DNA of 64,000 nt from Lota lota. Its lineage: Eukaryota; Chordata; Actinopteri; Gadiformes; Lotidae. Position 1 is the first letter of the stretch. Each line of letters begins with the position of its first letter. The notes under the pieces were generated by a model. That model saw nothing but the letters and a program-made list of their open reading frames with translations. It was not told where the DNA came from and did no database searches. Positions 1 through 12,749 of this stretch are shown here, in pieces. The stretch spans positions 709,501 to 773,500 of the forward strand of contig JACYXH010000091.1 in the NCBI GenBank assembly GCA_026745465.1, given 5' to 3'. A program made the translations under genes and the position numbers.

Positions 1-561
1 CCGTAGCAAACAGCTAACCAGTCAGTTTTCTAAATAGTTAATCATTAAATAATTTGATGAATAGATTTAACCTGTTTGTTTATATTGTGTGTATATCTCT
101 TACCAAAGGAGCAATCATAACAATTGGAGTTTGACCCAGCTTCTCTTCCACGCAGGCTCACTGACAACCAATGAATCCTACAGACCGGAGATGTTCTGCT
201 TTCAAAGCAAAAGTCGTGTAAGCTATCCCATGAAATACTACCTAATTCACCAATGCAACAATTATTAAAAAAACGAACTTGGAGATACAACGTTGCATAC
301 ATTAAGAGTCTTGCGATTGATTTGAAACACATTATTTATCCCTATATGCTGGATAATTTAATCTGGATGAATACATTAATTTTCATGTTCTCTGACCATT
401 TTATTTTGAAGGCTGTTAACGTAAATGCTAGTACATCCTGCTGCACAGTTGACAGCGGTGAAATGCGCCACTAAAACTAGTCCCGGGGATACATGTGTTA
501 ATACAATGCTCTAACGAAGCACCAAGATACATTATCAAGCAACATACGATATTGTTATAAC
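1..561. other. Upstream flank of the tor1aip-like gene
   Basis: No coding region is recognised in these bases. Short open frames occur on both strands but have no family-like composition and no splice support. The 5' untranslated region and promoter of the following gene probably lie in the right half. No clear TATA box was picked out. Confidence 0.4.
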
Positions 562-3162
562 ATGGAGTCTGATGATTCTCAAAATACGGTGACTCGAGCC
601 ACGAGGCGATCAACGAGGCAGTCTACAGCTAAAGGTGAGAACAGTTGATATAGCTCACAGGGCTAACTCACTAACGGCTCCATCCATCGATTTAACTTCA
701 ACGTTACTTATAACTTTTATGTGTTAACGTTGCATTTGTAGAACTTTACTTAGTGTCCGTATGGTTATGCGCCGCTGGTCGATATAGCATACATCTTTCG
801 TTTTTGCTTCCCCGTTTGTTACTTTCGTTATTCATTTCCTCCAGCAATGAACATTGAAGCCAGAGAACCAATAAAGCGGACGAAGAGGGGCAAATCAAAT
901 ACAGCCCAAGAAGCAGCTGAGAATGGTGCAAAAGAAACGAATAATGCATCGGGAGATACAAGTAGGGTTCCGATTGTATTTGCCTATTACCACTCTTAAT
1001 ATTTATATATTGAGGCGTGCCTCGGGCTATCAGAGGGGATGCCGTAACTTTGTTGTGGTTAACTCAGGGTCCCCCAACAAGAAAAGGCGTCTGGAGGAAG
1101 ACGAAGTGATGGAAGGCGATGAGTACGATTGTATGGATGTAGAACCCGAGGCATCTCTGGAGAAACAGAAACTTCAAGAAAAGGGGTTGTCACTAGATTC
1201 GCTTTATTCTAGTAAACAACCAGAGTACCCTAAATCACTTCTTATCGGTGAGTTATTTTAATTATTATCATTCTGTTTTATGTATTTATGAAGCTAAAGT
1301 ATTCTCTTCATGTTGTTATTGAAACACTTTTTTTTTATTTAAAGGTTCTGCACAAACGACTGAACTGTTTGAAGTCAACAGCTTGACTCCTTCTGTGTTG
1401 GCACGTTCACAATCAAGTCAAAATGACGATCTAGGGGTGCTGAGAAACAAAGCAGGTAGGATTGCAATCACACATGAAAACAATAACTCACGTATTTCAC
1501 GTCCAGAACATTTGATACATATTTAATGCCCTGCTTTTTAGTGGAACCATCAAGAAGCGAACGTGTGTCTTCTGCCAAGTCTCCACATCCACTTGGCTCA
1601 CAAGAGGACAGACCCCAGACTCAATGGACCAAGTCGAGAAGCACTGCAGATTATCAGCAGACTATGGCCAAGGCCAGAGCCTCTGGTAATCCTCAATTTC
1701 GGGTTGCGGTATTATATTGTATCTGGAGGACGTTTACACAGACATGATTCATAATAATCATATTCTGCATAATTATTAGAGCATTCAATTGTCTGTTTTT
1801 ACAGTATACTGGAGACAAACAAATTCCATTCGCTATTTAAATCAGGTTTTTGAGGTATTTTTGTGTGAAAAACGAATTGTAGTTATGTTTTTTTTTGGTC
1901 TTTATTTATTTTTATTGTTTTTACACATTACATTAAATGTTTCTAGATCCCTAACTGATATCAGTTATCTGGGACTGTTCATCCCCTTGTATCAATGAAC
2001 TTTGCCCTGTCTCTAGGTGTTCCCAAGAGGACCCATTATGTCCCTGTCGGCTACTCCAAGTCTGGGGTATCTTGCACACCACAACAGCATGTTAATAACG
2101 TTCCTCAGCAGAAACTGATTCAACGGAAGAATCAAGGTACTTTTCAGTTGAATAATGCAGCAGGCGGACATGTTTTCTGTGCAGCTCTATATTGATTGGG
2201 GCTTTATTTTTTTAAGGGGTAAAGAAATCTGCTATCAAACCTTCCGTCAAGGTAATCCATGGATCTCCTCCTCGAGGTGAGATATTAACCTTTTTATATT
2301 CTAAATGAAATGTGTACTTTTACATTTTGCAACCTTTGTAGCTTTTGCTGAGCTAAAATGTGTTCTGTCCCGCTAGGTTTCTGTTGGTATTTAACAAGAC
2401 TGGTGTGCCTCTTGCTGCTGAGTGCTGCTGTTCTTCTGGCGTACAAGGCCCCTGCTCTCCAGAACCTCACAGGCGATGGAGAGAACCTCACTAAGAAAGT
2501 AAAGCTTGTGGAGTTTTCGGCCAAGTGGTCTGACCTTCAAAGCAAGTTCCCCGGCCAGCGCCTTGAACTATGGAAGAGGAGCAGAATTCACCTGGAAAGG
2601 CACCTCCGGACCGCCCGGCCCACAGAGCCAGTCAGCCTAATCCTGGTCGCGGGCCGCAGGGCTGAGAAGACTCTGTACTGCCTGGCCAAAGGGCTGGCGA
2701 CCGCCTTCTCCGCCGCCCACAACGCCTCCGTGCTCCACATCGACGGAGTCGCGGCGGCCGGCCAGGACAGTGACCGGGTCAAGATGGACATTGACAGCGA
2801 GCTGCGGGGAGCGTTCGGAGGAGGCGACCAGCCCGCCGCCGTCATCCATCGCTTTGAGGAGCTCCCGCCAGGGCTCCACGCTCATATTCTACCGCTACTG
2901 CGACCACGAGAACGCTGCCTACAAGCAGGTGTTTCTTGCCTTCACTGTGCTTCTGCCCCAGGACCACCTGGAGACCCAACACAGTCTGAAGGAGGTGGAA
3001 GAAATCGTGCAGGATTACATCGCAGAAAGGTTTGTTGGCTCGGGCAGCCAGGCGGCGTTTGACCATATGGATGCGGACAAGCTGAGCGGCCTCTGGAGCC
3101 GCATCTCGCATCTCATCCTGCCTGTAGCGGTAGAGAGCCAGGTGGAGCTGAACGGATGTTAG
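562..3162 (+). CDS. tor1aip1/2-like: Torsin-1A-interacting protein (LAP1/LULL1 family), 8 exons, one frame break
   Basis: Family role: a single-pass nuclear-envelope/ER membrane protein whose lumenal domain activates the AAA+ ATPase torsin. Exons read as 562-634, 845-961, 1068-1247, 1345-1455, 1542-1685, 2017-2136, 2217-2276 and 2377-3162; every intron is GT-AG and phase 1. The start MESDDSQNTV at 562 opens the first exon with a clean donor at 635. Exons 1-7 code for a basic/acidic, low-complexity nucleoplasmic or cytosolic part. Exon 8 starts with a membrane span (about residues 274-291, LTRLVCLLLLSAAVLLAY) and then the lumenal domain with family-typical stretches such as FPGQRLELWKRSRIHLERHL, ARPTEPVSLILVAGRRAEKT and YRYCDHENAAYKQVF. 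The reading frame shifts by one base at the GGG at 2871-2873: EELPPG before it and STLIFYRYCDHENA after it are both family sequence, so one G is surplus. Without it the product is about 529 residues. TOR1AIP1 versus TOR1AIP2 is not resolved. Confidence 0.9.
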
Positions 3163-4888
3163 CTATCTCAAGACTAGAAGGAGGCACCTTCAGAACAGGC
3201 TTAGTCCCTGCCTACAGCCTAAAGGAACTTTGGGACAGAGTACGCTATTAATGTCATTTTCTGGTGTGGAGATCTGCCTCATAGAAAACCAAATAGACTT
3301 GGAAATGAAATTTATTTTTGAAGGTATAAAAGCTTATTTAAAATGCGCCAATGGATGCAAAGTCAAATTCAGCCAAGCAGCACTCAAATCCATGTCGTAC
3401 AACTAATGTGGTTAATGGATACAATACATTTATTACATATGCATACATTTGGCCAGTCAGGGAAAATGCATGAAATAACATGCAATGCAAATTTAAATTA
3501 GTCTCCATTTGTCAACATCTTTGGTAAGGGACACTTCATACCTGAAGAAACTTGTAGGCGGTATTACAGTAAGTACATTCCCCAAGATTCCTTTCTCCCT
3601 TAGATCAAAACGATCATTCTTGGTTGTTTTAATATAAATATTACCGTGCAAAAGTCGAATTTGTCATTTAAACTGTTATATTGTGTACATGATTGATATT
3701 GTACTATATTCCTCCATGCTTTATTTTTGTATCAATACTTTGACATTCACTGGCTTACCTTGAGGGATTTGAAAATATCATTGTGATGCTGTAATAATTG
3801 TATTTCTGAGGTTTTACGTCTTTCTGTGTTGGATTTTAAAGATATATTGGATGCAATGGTTATTTCTCGCATCCCTCAAGGAAACACTGAAATGAACCTT
3901 CCCGTTGTTCTGTTTATGAAAACAGTCTACTTTTGAGTCCTTGGTAGGACACGAAGAGCCTCCCAAAACATATATAAACATATTTTCAACAGCCAGGTAG
4001 TCACAAATGGTGCCTTACATTTGCGTGCATGGGGGGTGGGGTGGACTCCTAACATGGTCTTGATCACTGGGCTGAAAAGATTCAATAGAAATAACTTAGA
4101 CAGTTAATTGTAACTGCAGCCCATCCAATCACCCAACCTTAATATTTCACAATTCAATTAAATGTACGATGAGACATTTCTCTGGTAATACGAGTACCTC
4201 TTTTGAATCAATAAAGATATTTTGATACGTATGTTTTTTGTTTAACCTAAGTACGCTTTGCATATACAAATCATTGAGTGGTTTTTAGTCTAAATTGATA
4301 CAATACAAATTGAATATAGTTGTATTCTTGTTTCAATCTTTTTCTCTGTTATTTAAAGCAATATCTTTCATTTCTTATGTCAGATAAATTCTGATATTAA
4401 TTTAAAAAGCTGTTGGTAAAGATGGATGCAGTGGTCTGGCGTAACCGCCGTCTGTAATATGGTTTCCAGTTCATTACATTTCTCTGATGTCTAACAATGT
4501 TACTGCTGGCTCAAAGTGATGCAAGCAGATATCTTTTTGAAATGCAGTGGCTGTATAGCCCTAGGTTGCCAAAACAAAAACAACATTTATTCTTGCACTG
4601 GTATGTTGCATTTAACAAAACTAAGAAACATCACCAGCACTGAGTTAACCAGTGATGGCATGAACAAATTGTTATAATTATATATGATTCATTATCAACT
4701 CAACAGAACAAAAATCTTACATTATCATACTAGATGTAATCTAAATATCAAAAATGTAATGAATAACTGCCTCATGATAATGAATGGAAATGCTTGAATG
4801 AAAGTAACAACATATAGTTTGACATCATTTGAAATACATAAATAATCTGTTGTGTCATTCTGAAACTAGATTTCTAAAGTAGCAAATA
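3163..4888. other. 3' untranslated region of tor1aip-like gene and intergenic DNA
   Basis: AT-rich, without a credible coding frame. A canonical AATAAA lies at 4210-4215 and is a plausible polyadenylation signal for the upstream gene, giving a 3' UTR of about 1 kb. The rest separates this gene from the convergent membrane-protein gene on the other strand. Confidence 0.5.
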
Positions 4889-5923
4889 TCAGAAGCCAGA
4901 AAACATGAGAACAATCAAACCAATAGCAAATGCAATATTTCCAAGGTAAAAGATGATGACTGTGAACAAAGTGCTTTTTGGAAATGTCCTCTGAAAGTTG
5001 AAAAAGAGATTATCAGTAGGTCTATATCTACAAGCAATTAGAGAGTTAAATATGATGAACGTGATGGGTAATGTATGCATGTATTACGTTTCTCAAATCT
5101 CAATCATGTATGAAGTGAAAGCCCTTTACCTTTCTACATCTGTTACCAGCATAATCATTTCCTGCAACAAAAAATGTGACAGAGTAGGTTCAGTTGATAC
5201 TCCCTCATGGAGTGTTATTTTAAAGGCACAAAAATAGGAGAATGACTAACCTCTTCCATTTCCTTGTGCCGATGTTTTTGTGAAAACATAAATAATCAAT
5301 ATGAAAATTACGAAAACAAGGAACCTCCATGCAGTATAACCAGCCATTACTTTCAGAAGCAAGAGGCTGTCACAGCAAATCTTCCAAACATCACTCTCCT
5401 CAATCTTCCAAAGACCCAGGAATATTGCAGCGACTGCATGTGGGAAAGAAATGATGAAAACCACATTACAAAGACGACAAAGACAGTGAAAATAGAAATG
5501 CAACAATATTTTGAGTAATCTGGTATATCGGATGTATAGGCCTACATGTGTCGTTACTTACGGAGGAAAATCTCATGAATGAGAGTGACCACTTGGGTAA
5601 CACAATCATAGATATGTTTCCTTACGAAAGATAAAAGGAAATGTCACAATTGTGAAATGTATAATGAAATTGGGGGTGATTCTACATGTGTTTAGTGTTG
5701 AATGACTGAAATGACTTACAATTCATGACTGGGTCCAATGGGCAGAAAAGCCATTGACAACTCTACAAGACTAGTAAACAGCACAACACACACAAGCGCA
5801 ATGGGAGTGACCTAGATATCCAAAAAAGACACACACACACACAGCTGCCAAACTGGGTACACTACCAGTCCAATATAACTCAGTGAGATACAGTTTATAT
5901 ATTTTTTTACTTTATAAACTTTA

Positions 5924-5954
<31 letters not shown>

Positions 5955-6171
5955 GTATCGGCACTTACACAGCCAGAGTCCCATAAACAAAGCAAAATCA
6001 ACGATATGGTTTCGGCTGCCAGAGAGAGAGTCTTCTGCAAAATCCTGCATATCTTAAGACATAGAAGATTGGAGTCACAGTGCAAGCCTAGTCTTGGCAG
6101 GAATGACTCAGCACGACACTATGCTAGTTGGGAATGATTTACCTTGATGGTTGGTGGCTGTGGGAAGCCAT
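4889..6171 (-). CDS. Unrecognised multi-span membrane protein, 190 residues, 7 coding exons
   Basis: Not recognised as any named family. Reading the minus strand, exons 6171-6143, 6044-5969, 5811-5720, 5620-5562, 5433-5251, 5161-5130 and 4990-4889 join with GT-AG introns in one continuous frame (573 bases including TGA), which is strong evidence for a real gene. Start chosen at MASHSHQPSR because it lies just inside a spliced exon; an upstream exon near 6704-6663 could be 5' UTR. About four hydrophobic spans are seen: near residues 20-55 (SLILLCLW, TPIALVCVVLFTSLV), around 75-95 (VTLIHEIFLLAAIFLGLW), about 115-135 (RFLVFVIFILIIYVF) and the C-terminal tail (TVIIFYLGNIAFAIGLIVLM). A short polar loop (SAQGNGRGNDYAGNRCRKR), partly from a 32-base exon, precedes the last span. 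No signal peptide, no enzymatic motif. It is convergent with the tor1aip-like gene. Function unknown. Confidence 0.65.
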
Positions 6172-6249
6172 GCTGGGAGAGAGCAGGAGAAAGAAACATT
6201 TACATAAAGTCAGATACAGAATAGCACAGCCACTCACATGGTTGCATGG

Positions 6250-6510
6250 CTTAGAAATAAAGTTCCTTTAAACTAGGGACTGCAATTTGGAGATACCAGC
6301 TGAATTTTGAAAGTATCCCACAGGCCTCCCTCCAAGCTTCCCTCCAAAGCCACTCCCCCAAAACACATGACTAGCTTGCTGGCTTTAGCCATAGGTAGGC
6401 CGAGTGCACAGGCAGAGTTCACGCAGGTAGCCGGGTAGATAGGTTGACAGACAGGTAGGCCATCAAATAATTTCATTCGGGCCCAATGAAACAATTAGAC
6501 AGGCTTATTA
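6250..6510. repeat. Dispersed repeat, copy 1
   Basis: Clearly related to 48893-49150 in the same orientation: both contain CTCCAAAGCCACTCC, ACACATGACTAGCT and ACAGGTAGGCCATC in the same order and spacing. No coding capacity. Probably a short non-autonomous transposon; family not identified. Confidence 0.6.
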
Positions 6511-6878
6511 CAGGCCTGTGACAGCCACAGATAGCGGATGTTTACCGCATTTTATTTTTCGATTGCTGTCGGAATATCAAGAGAATTTAAACAAATATGA
6601 AAATAAATGCATACCCTATCTTTAAAAATTTAGAAATGCTAACGGACCTTAACACAATTACACCCAAAATAAAACATACCCCGTTAATTGTGATGCTGCA
6701 GATCAGAGGCGCCACAGCCTGCAAAAGCTGAAGTGGAATGAAGAGGAGTTTTTCCCAGATTTAGCAAATAAACTGCAAACTCCAAAATGCACTGCAATTT
6801 CACATATATAAAATTTGAATTATACGTTAAATCGAAATCTTAAATTGAAATCGACATCCTAAATTGAAATATACATTT

Positions 6879-7374
<496 letters not shown>

Positions 7375-8816
7375 GTGTAAACAGTCTAGTGCTTGGTTGT
7401 GTACTAAGTATACTAGTTTGTTTTCCATTACTTGGTTGTTCAATAATCATGCTCGTTTGTTGTATAGTACTTGGTTGTGTAGTATCTGTAATCATTTGTT
7501 GTATAGTACTTGGTTGAGTACTATGTGTAGTAATTCGTTGTGAACTACGTGTATTACTTGGTTGAGTACTTTGTGTAGTAATTTGTTGTGTACTTGTATT
7601 TGGTTGAGCACTGGCTGCGGTATTTGATTGTGAACTAGGTCTAGTACTTGGTTCTGTAGTATCTGTAGTAATTTGTTGTATAGTACTTGGTTGAGTATAT
7701 GTGTAGTTATTTGTTGTATAGTATTTGGTTGTGTTCTATGTTTAGTAATTGGCTGTGTACTTTGTGCAGTACTTGGTTGAGTTATATTTGTAGTAATTGG
7801 TTATGTACTATGCATAGTACTTGGTTGGGTACTATTTGTAATAACTGGTTGAATACTATGTGTAGTAATTGGTTGAGTTATATTTGTAGTTATTGGATGT
7901 GTACTATTTGTAGTACTTGGTTTAATTATATTTGTAGTAATTGGTTGTGTACAATGTGTAGTACTTGGTTGTGAACTATTCATAGTAATTGGTTGTGTAC
8001 TATGTGTGTGTACTATGTGTTGTACTTGGTTGTGTAGTATCTGTAGTCATTTGTTGTATAGTACTTGGTTGAGTACTATGTGTAGTAATTGGTTGTGTAC
8101 TATGTGTTGTACTTGGTTGTGTAGTATCTGTAGTCATTTGTTGTATAATACTTGGTTGAGTACTATGTGTAGTAATTGGTTGTGTACTATGTGTTGTACT
8201 TGGTTGTGTAGTATCTGTAGTCATTTGTTGTATAATTCTTGGTTGAGTACTATGTGTAGTAATTGGTTGTGAACTACGTGTATTACTTGGTTGTATACCG
8301 AGTATGGTCGTTGATTGTGTATTACATATGATCATTTGTTGTATAGTACTTGGTTGTATACTAAGTGTGGTAGTTGATCATGTACTGGACCTAGTACTTG
8401 GTTGCATAAAAAGTGTACTCATTTGTTGTATAGTACTTGGTCGAGTACCAAGTGTGGTAGTTGGTTGTTTACTATACCCAATACTTGGTTGTGTATTAAG
8501 TGTATTAACTTGTTGCAGAGTACTTGGTTGTGTACTGTGTGTAGTCATTTGTTGTATAGTACTTGGCTGAGTACTATGTATAGCAATGGGTTGTGTACTT
8601 TGTGTAGTACATGGATTTGTACCAAGTGTAGTGATGATGGTGCTTGGTTGTGTAGAAAGTATGGTAGTTGATTGTGTACCAAGTGTAGTACTAGGTTGTT
8701 CTGTACTTGGCTCGGAAGTTAGTGTTGTAGTTGATGGCTGTGTTGTCGAAACTGGTGTCGATATATTGACCCTCACTGGTCCCCAAAATTTGGAGAAATC
8801 TTCAACAAATGTGGCT
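7375..8816 (-). repeat. Mucin-type coding minisatellite of Reeler gene copy 1 and its decayed continuation
   Basis: Tandem 24-base units which on the minus strand encode eight-residue blocks of the type TQPSTTHS / TQPITTHS. Between about 8000 and 8260 a higher-order 87-base unit (29 residues) is repeated about three times. The units near the exon acceptor at 8816 are in frame with the Reeler domain. Past the stop at 8380-8378 they continue in the same frame to about 8000, then drift into other frames, so the far part looks like former coding sequence no longer kept open. Confidence 0.85.
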
Positions 8817-8819
8817 CTG

Positions 8820-8876
<57 letters not shown>

Positions 8877-9833
8877 AACACACACATGCAGATAAACCAA
8901 TAAATACACATATAGTTAATGTAGGCCTAATAATAACCATGATTATCACCATTCCATTAATTGGATAATTGTAAGTAAAAATGATGGATTGTTTTATTGC
9001 ATGTTGCTCATGTGCTTTTCCTAAAATGTTCATATGAGTAGGCTTGAGGTAAAATACTAATTTAATGAAACTTAAACATTCACACAATATTAGGGTAGGC
9101 TACTTAATTAGGGTGTTTGAAATAACAGCATGGACCTTTACCGTAAAAAGAATGAAGAGGATCCAGTTTCCTGTGCTTGCCATTTAACTTGAACAAAAGT
9201 CTTTCGAATGTTTGTGTTTTGAGTAACGGCAGAATCCTAAACAAAGATAAACTAAGTTTAACAAAAGGCTAAACTAGGCCTACATAAAATTACTACAGTA
9301 ATTATATGACCTATACATGTAGACATTTTTATTCAGTAAAGATGATTGAATAATTAGTTGGTAGTAGCAGCTTACCTGAATGTCATTGCACGTCAAGAGC
9401 TCAGTAGTTTCAGGATCGAACTCAATGAAACGTCCCCTGGCAGGATCTGTATCTGACTTCCAGACCTCCACCATGAACCCTCGAAATTGTAGAGCAGCAG
9501 ACACACTTCCGAGACTCACTAAACAAATACATATTGAAGAGATCAGAGATATGTTGAGAAAAATGATATGTAGGCTATATATTACCCTACTTAAAATAAA
9601 ATGAACACTATCCATATGGGTCTACCGGTAATTGACTCCCCCCCACTGGCGATGGCATTGACCTCAAAAGGTTGTTCGCTGGTCTGTGGGGGAATATTTG
9701 CACCATTAAAACCCTGATGTACAGGCAACAGGGAAAAGCAAGACTCAACAAATCCCCCACTACTGAAGCCCATCACATGTGTGACGATCTGAAGGCCAAA
9801 CAAAAGGCCAACAAACCCGTGGAGGGTACCCAT
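8378..9833 (-). CDS. Reeler-domain protein with mucin-like tail, copy 1 (shortened tail)
   Basis: Probable secreted or surface protein of the reelin-domain (REELD1-like) type. Minus-strand exons 9833-9626, 9518-9376, 9236-9142 and 8816-8378 join in frame with GT-AG introns (885 bases, 294 residues). Residues 1-22 (MGTLHGFVGLLFGLQIVTHV) form a signal peptide. The Reeler domain follows: GGFVESC with the SLLPVH block, then LQFRGFMVEVW, GRFIEFDPETTELLTC, DSAVTQ, VKWQAQE and ATFVEDFSKFWGPV, matching the family order of Cys, Ser/Met-Pro-x-His, a GF-hydrophobic strand, a second Cys, and the closing aromatic FW. The Thr/Ser/Pro tail is cut by a TGA at 8380-8378, although related repeat units continue beyond. 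A tandem paralogue lies at 12750-14491 with an open tail. Function inferred only from the domain; members of this family include insect defence proteins and ferric reductase relatives. Confidence 0.75.
8822..8872. repeat. (CA)n microsatellite in Reeler gene copy 1 intron
   Basis: CA run directly before (on the minus strand) the acceptor of the mucin-tail exon. The same run exists at the same place in the paralogue (13498-13538) but is shorter. Confidence 0.95.
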
Positions 9834-9989
9834 CCAGAAACGAAAACCTGAAACAAAATAAATCTGTACTAGCATCATGACGATTTCAACAGTTGTATAG
9901 CTCAGGCATCCGCAGAAGCAGATAGTAATATTATTCAAGGATTAAGACATTTGTATTAAAGAAGAAGACAAACAGTAGCAGTAGTATAG

Positions 9990-10330
9990 CCCTAATAATA
10001 GCGAATACTTTATTTTTATATCTCCTTTCCAAAGCAGGTTACAAAGTGCTTAGCAGAACAACACACACAAAAATAATATTCTGCCTTACCTGAAGCAGTT
10101 AAATATAAATAAGCTGGCTGTAACCAAATGACAGCATTTATGAAGGTGACTAATAATAAACCCAACACACTATCAACAAGATTCCTCTGACCAGTATTAG
10201 ATGGCAGTTGTAATGAACGAGACTACTTTGTTTCAACCTTTGTACTCTTTCGTTTCAACTAGGTGTGGCATTGCGTAGGTGTTTCCAAAGGTTGTCTCAT
10301 ATGATGGATGATAAATTGTGACATAGCACT
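9990..10330. repeat. 5' flank of Reeler copy 1, shared with copy 2
   Basis: Sequence upstream of the gene is related to 14660-14945 upstream of the second copy. It contains a stretch of the type TTTCCAAAGCAGGTTACAAAGTGCTT, resembling the end of a fish retroposon tail, in both copies. This shows the duplication includes the gene's 5' flank. Confidence 0.5.
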
Positions 10331-10925
10331 GTCCTCTGTTGGACTTCAGTGGTACTGAAACCATAATACAAACCTTGAGCAAGTGCTTCTGTAATGTACT
10401 CAATAAATCACTAACTGTAGTATTTGTTTGATATAAATCTCATCTTAATTTCCATTAAATCTATGTTCATGCTTCCCTTATTTTCAACTGCCTAATAACT
10501 TGCGTAGAATAGTTGTAAGTGCACCTGCTTGAACCACACAGAGATTGTAGTTTCAAATGTGACTGCGTCCCGAGAATAGTGCTGTTGTTTCTGAGGTGAA
10601 CCATGGGGTCAATAACACAGGTTTCCCACCAATCTCATCAAAAAAGCATATTTTCAGATGAGTAAAGTAAACTTTGAGGATACAGCAAGAGAAGGCATTA
10701 AATGTCGTAATATTTTTAATAGGAACAGGTTTACTCTTCAAATGTATTTTTATGATATGAATATGTTCAAACATCCCATGCAGTCTTCATGGATACCTAA
10801 AAAACTAATAAGTTAATAATTATGCTTACAATATAGCCAATACATATTTGTTTATAGAGTGAACCTCTCCATCAATCCAAGTAATGTTCAAAATGCTGAC
10901 AAATTCCAAATGTACAACAACACAT

Positions 10926-11683
10926 TGTTACAACCCCACTGTCTAGGGGTAGTGGGGGAGGTAACGGATGTAAAATGGCTGGGTTATGGATGATAGATGA
11001 GCATGGTATGTGTGAATAATAAAGGTCTGGAAACAACAGATGATGGTGAACCGGGGTTTACTGGGGCATTGGTGAACATAAAACACAAAACAAGCCCAAC
11101 ACCACAATGCATCCGGGTCTTGGGACTTGAGTGTTGCCAAAGCAAAGAACCAAACAAAACAGAGCTAACCCAACAACTAAAACAGGAAGGCAAAGCTTAC
11201 CAGCTGCCAAGTAGACCACACGTCTACTTACCTAACCTAAACTAACCCAAAAACACAATGGGTAGCAACACTCCTAACCTAATGTGTCTAAACAGAGAAC
11301 AGCACTACGTGTTGTAGTTTATTGTCAACACATAGTTCACAATAAACGCAAGCAGGGGGAGAAGGGAAACTAAGGGACAATATCTATAATGTAGGATAAT
11401 AAGTAATTATATACATATATGATACCAAAGGATCTGGAATCCTATCAAACTCACTAGACACAAACTGGGCTACCCTCTGCAGACCAAAAAGAGAGAGAGC
11501 TACCCTAGTAAAACTGTCTTTTAAATGTGTGGCAGGCCTCCCCTTGCTGGGAACTGATGAGGTGATTGATGGAACCCGGATGAGCTGATTGGCCGATGAC
11601 GATGAAAGTGGTTAATTGACTGGCACCTGCACATGACAACATAGGGAAAACAAGACACCGACAAACAGGCAGTGGCCGTAACA
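10926..11683. mobile_element. Insertion of about 760 bases with TGTTAC...GTAACA ends
   Basis: The related block at 20640-20710 reads straight through from ACAACACA to GCCATGAATAA, whereas here 758 bases starting TGTTAC and ending GTAACA intervene. That is a natural empty site. No coding frame is recognised inside; a clean target-site duplication could not be defined. It could be a solo LTR or a non-autonomous DNA transposon; the family is not identified. Confidence 0.5.
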
Positions 11684-11709
11684 GCCATGAATAAATTGTA
11701 AAACTTGAT

Positions 11710-11870
11710 TATGTTTGTATAGTACTTAGTTGTGTACTCAGTGTATATATGGACGGTCCTTGGTTGTGTTCTAGATCTGCTACTTGGTTGTGCACTTAGT
11801 TTAGTAATATGTACAATACCTTGTTGTGTAATGTGTAGTTGATAGTTAGACTCGGTCTAATGCTGGTTGG
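11710..11870 (-). repeat. Decayed mucin-type repeat remnant
   Basis: Contains four or five units resembling the 24-base repeat of the Reeler-mucin tails (TAGTACTTAGTTGTGTACTCAGTGT, CTACTTGGTTGTGCAC) with many differences. No Reeler exons are found next to it. It looks like a third, old copy of the tail exon. Confidence 0.45.
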
Positions 11871-12749
11871 GTATTTTATTATTTCAATGTTTTATTGCAA
11901 TCAAATGTTAAGGTGACCCTTACAGAAGCATATTTGGTGTTTCACAATATTTTATTTCATCTTTCAGATTTCGTTTTTTTAAGATATATATATAGGTTGT
12001 GAAAAAGAGTGTGCTTTGTCATGTGAGTGACACTGCTGTTGCTCTGCAACAACCTTTGATACATCCATGGCAACAACCACCACACATAGCCCCTATATCA
12101 ATGGTCCCTCGTGCATTCTAAGTGGATGCTAAAATGCAATCAGTAATGTGAAATTACTTAATTGTTTCACTTTAAATAGTTATTTATAGATTGTGTAGAT
12201 TTAAGAGCTAGGCCTATATTTTGAGTGTCATTTTTAGAAATGCATCATCCATCCATCAGCTATTAGTGAGTATAATGCTCTGTTAGAATATGAGTTCTGG
12301 TTGACTGTGTCTGCCTCTGTACATGAGACAATTTAGATGTTGACCTCTCCCTGCAAATTTCTGACCTTTCAGGGCCCCTGATTGGTTCAGGGTATCCATC
12401 TGACCTGTCAATCACATATGCGCAAACAGTGCGTAATCATAGCTCCACCACAGGTGCATATATCCAACCCTTTTCAATGGCGGATAAATGAGCAGGGAGG
12501 GAGCACTAGTTACGAGGCAACCCATATGGACTGTACCGGCGTGAATAGAGAACAATGAGAGCTTTAACGTTTGTTAGAACAAATATTAGTTTGTATCAGA
12601 AAGCCTTCTGTAGTACTTCTGAATCAACATTATGAGTTGATTATGCCCAAAGTACATGGTTGAAAAACCAATAGGCATTTCACAATTGTTTTACTAAAAG
12701 CAAAAATGCTAATACATTCTGAAGAAAAAAGAAGTACATCACATGAGCA

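Larger units (their letters stand above)
10553..12660. repeat. Flanking block X, copy 1 (without xcr1)
   Basis: Related to 20360-23950. Matching landmarks include GGTGAACCATGG followed by TCAATAACACAG (10596 against 20372), the stretch before GCCATGAATAA (11684 against 20693), the region CTCTGCAAC...GTGGATG (12050-12130 against 23300-23390) and AGAGAACAATGAGA (12546 against 23850). In copy 2 the xcr1-like receptor lies between these landmarks; here only about 300 unrelated bases are found. No gene is seen in this block. Confidence 0.6.

Noticed and set aside
923-1261. Single 112-codon frame
   Set aside because: Only its second half is the real tor1aip exon (1068-1247); the first half is intron.
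7375-8300. Possible CRISPR-like array from regular 24-base spacing
   Set aside because: The units are contiguous coding repeats without unique spacers, in a vertebrate gene.
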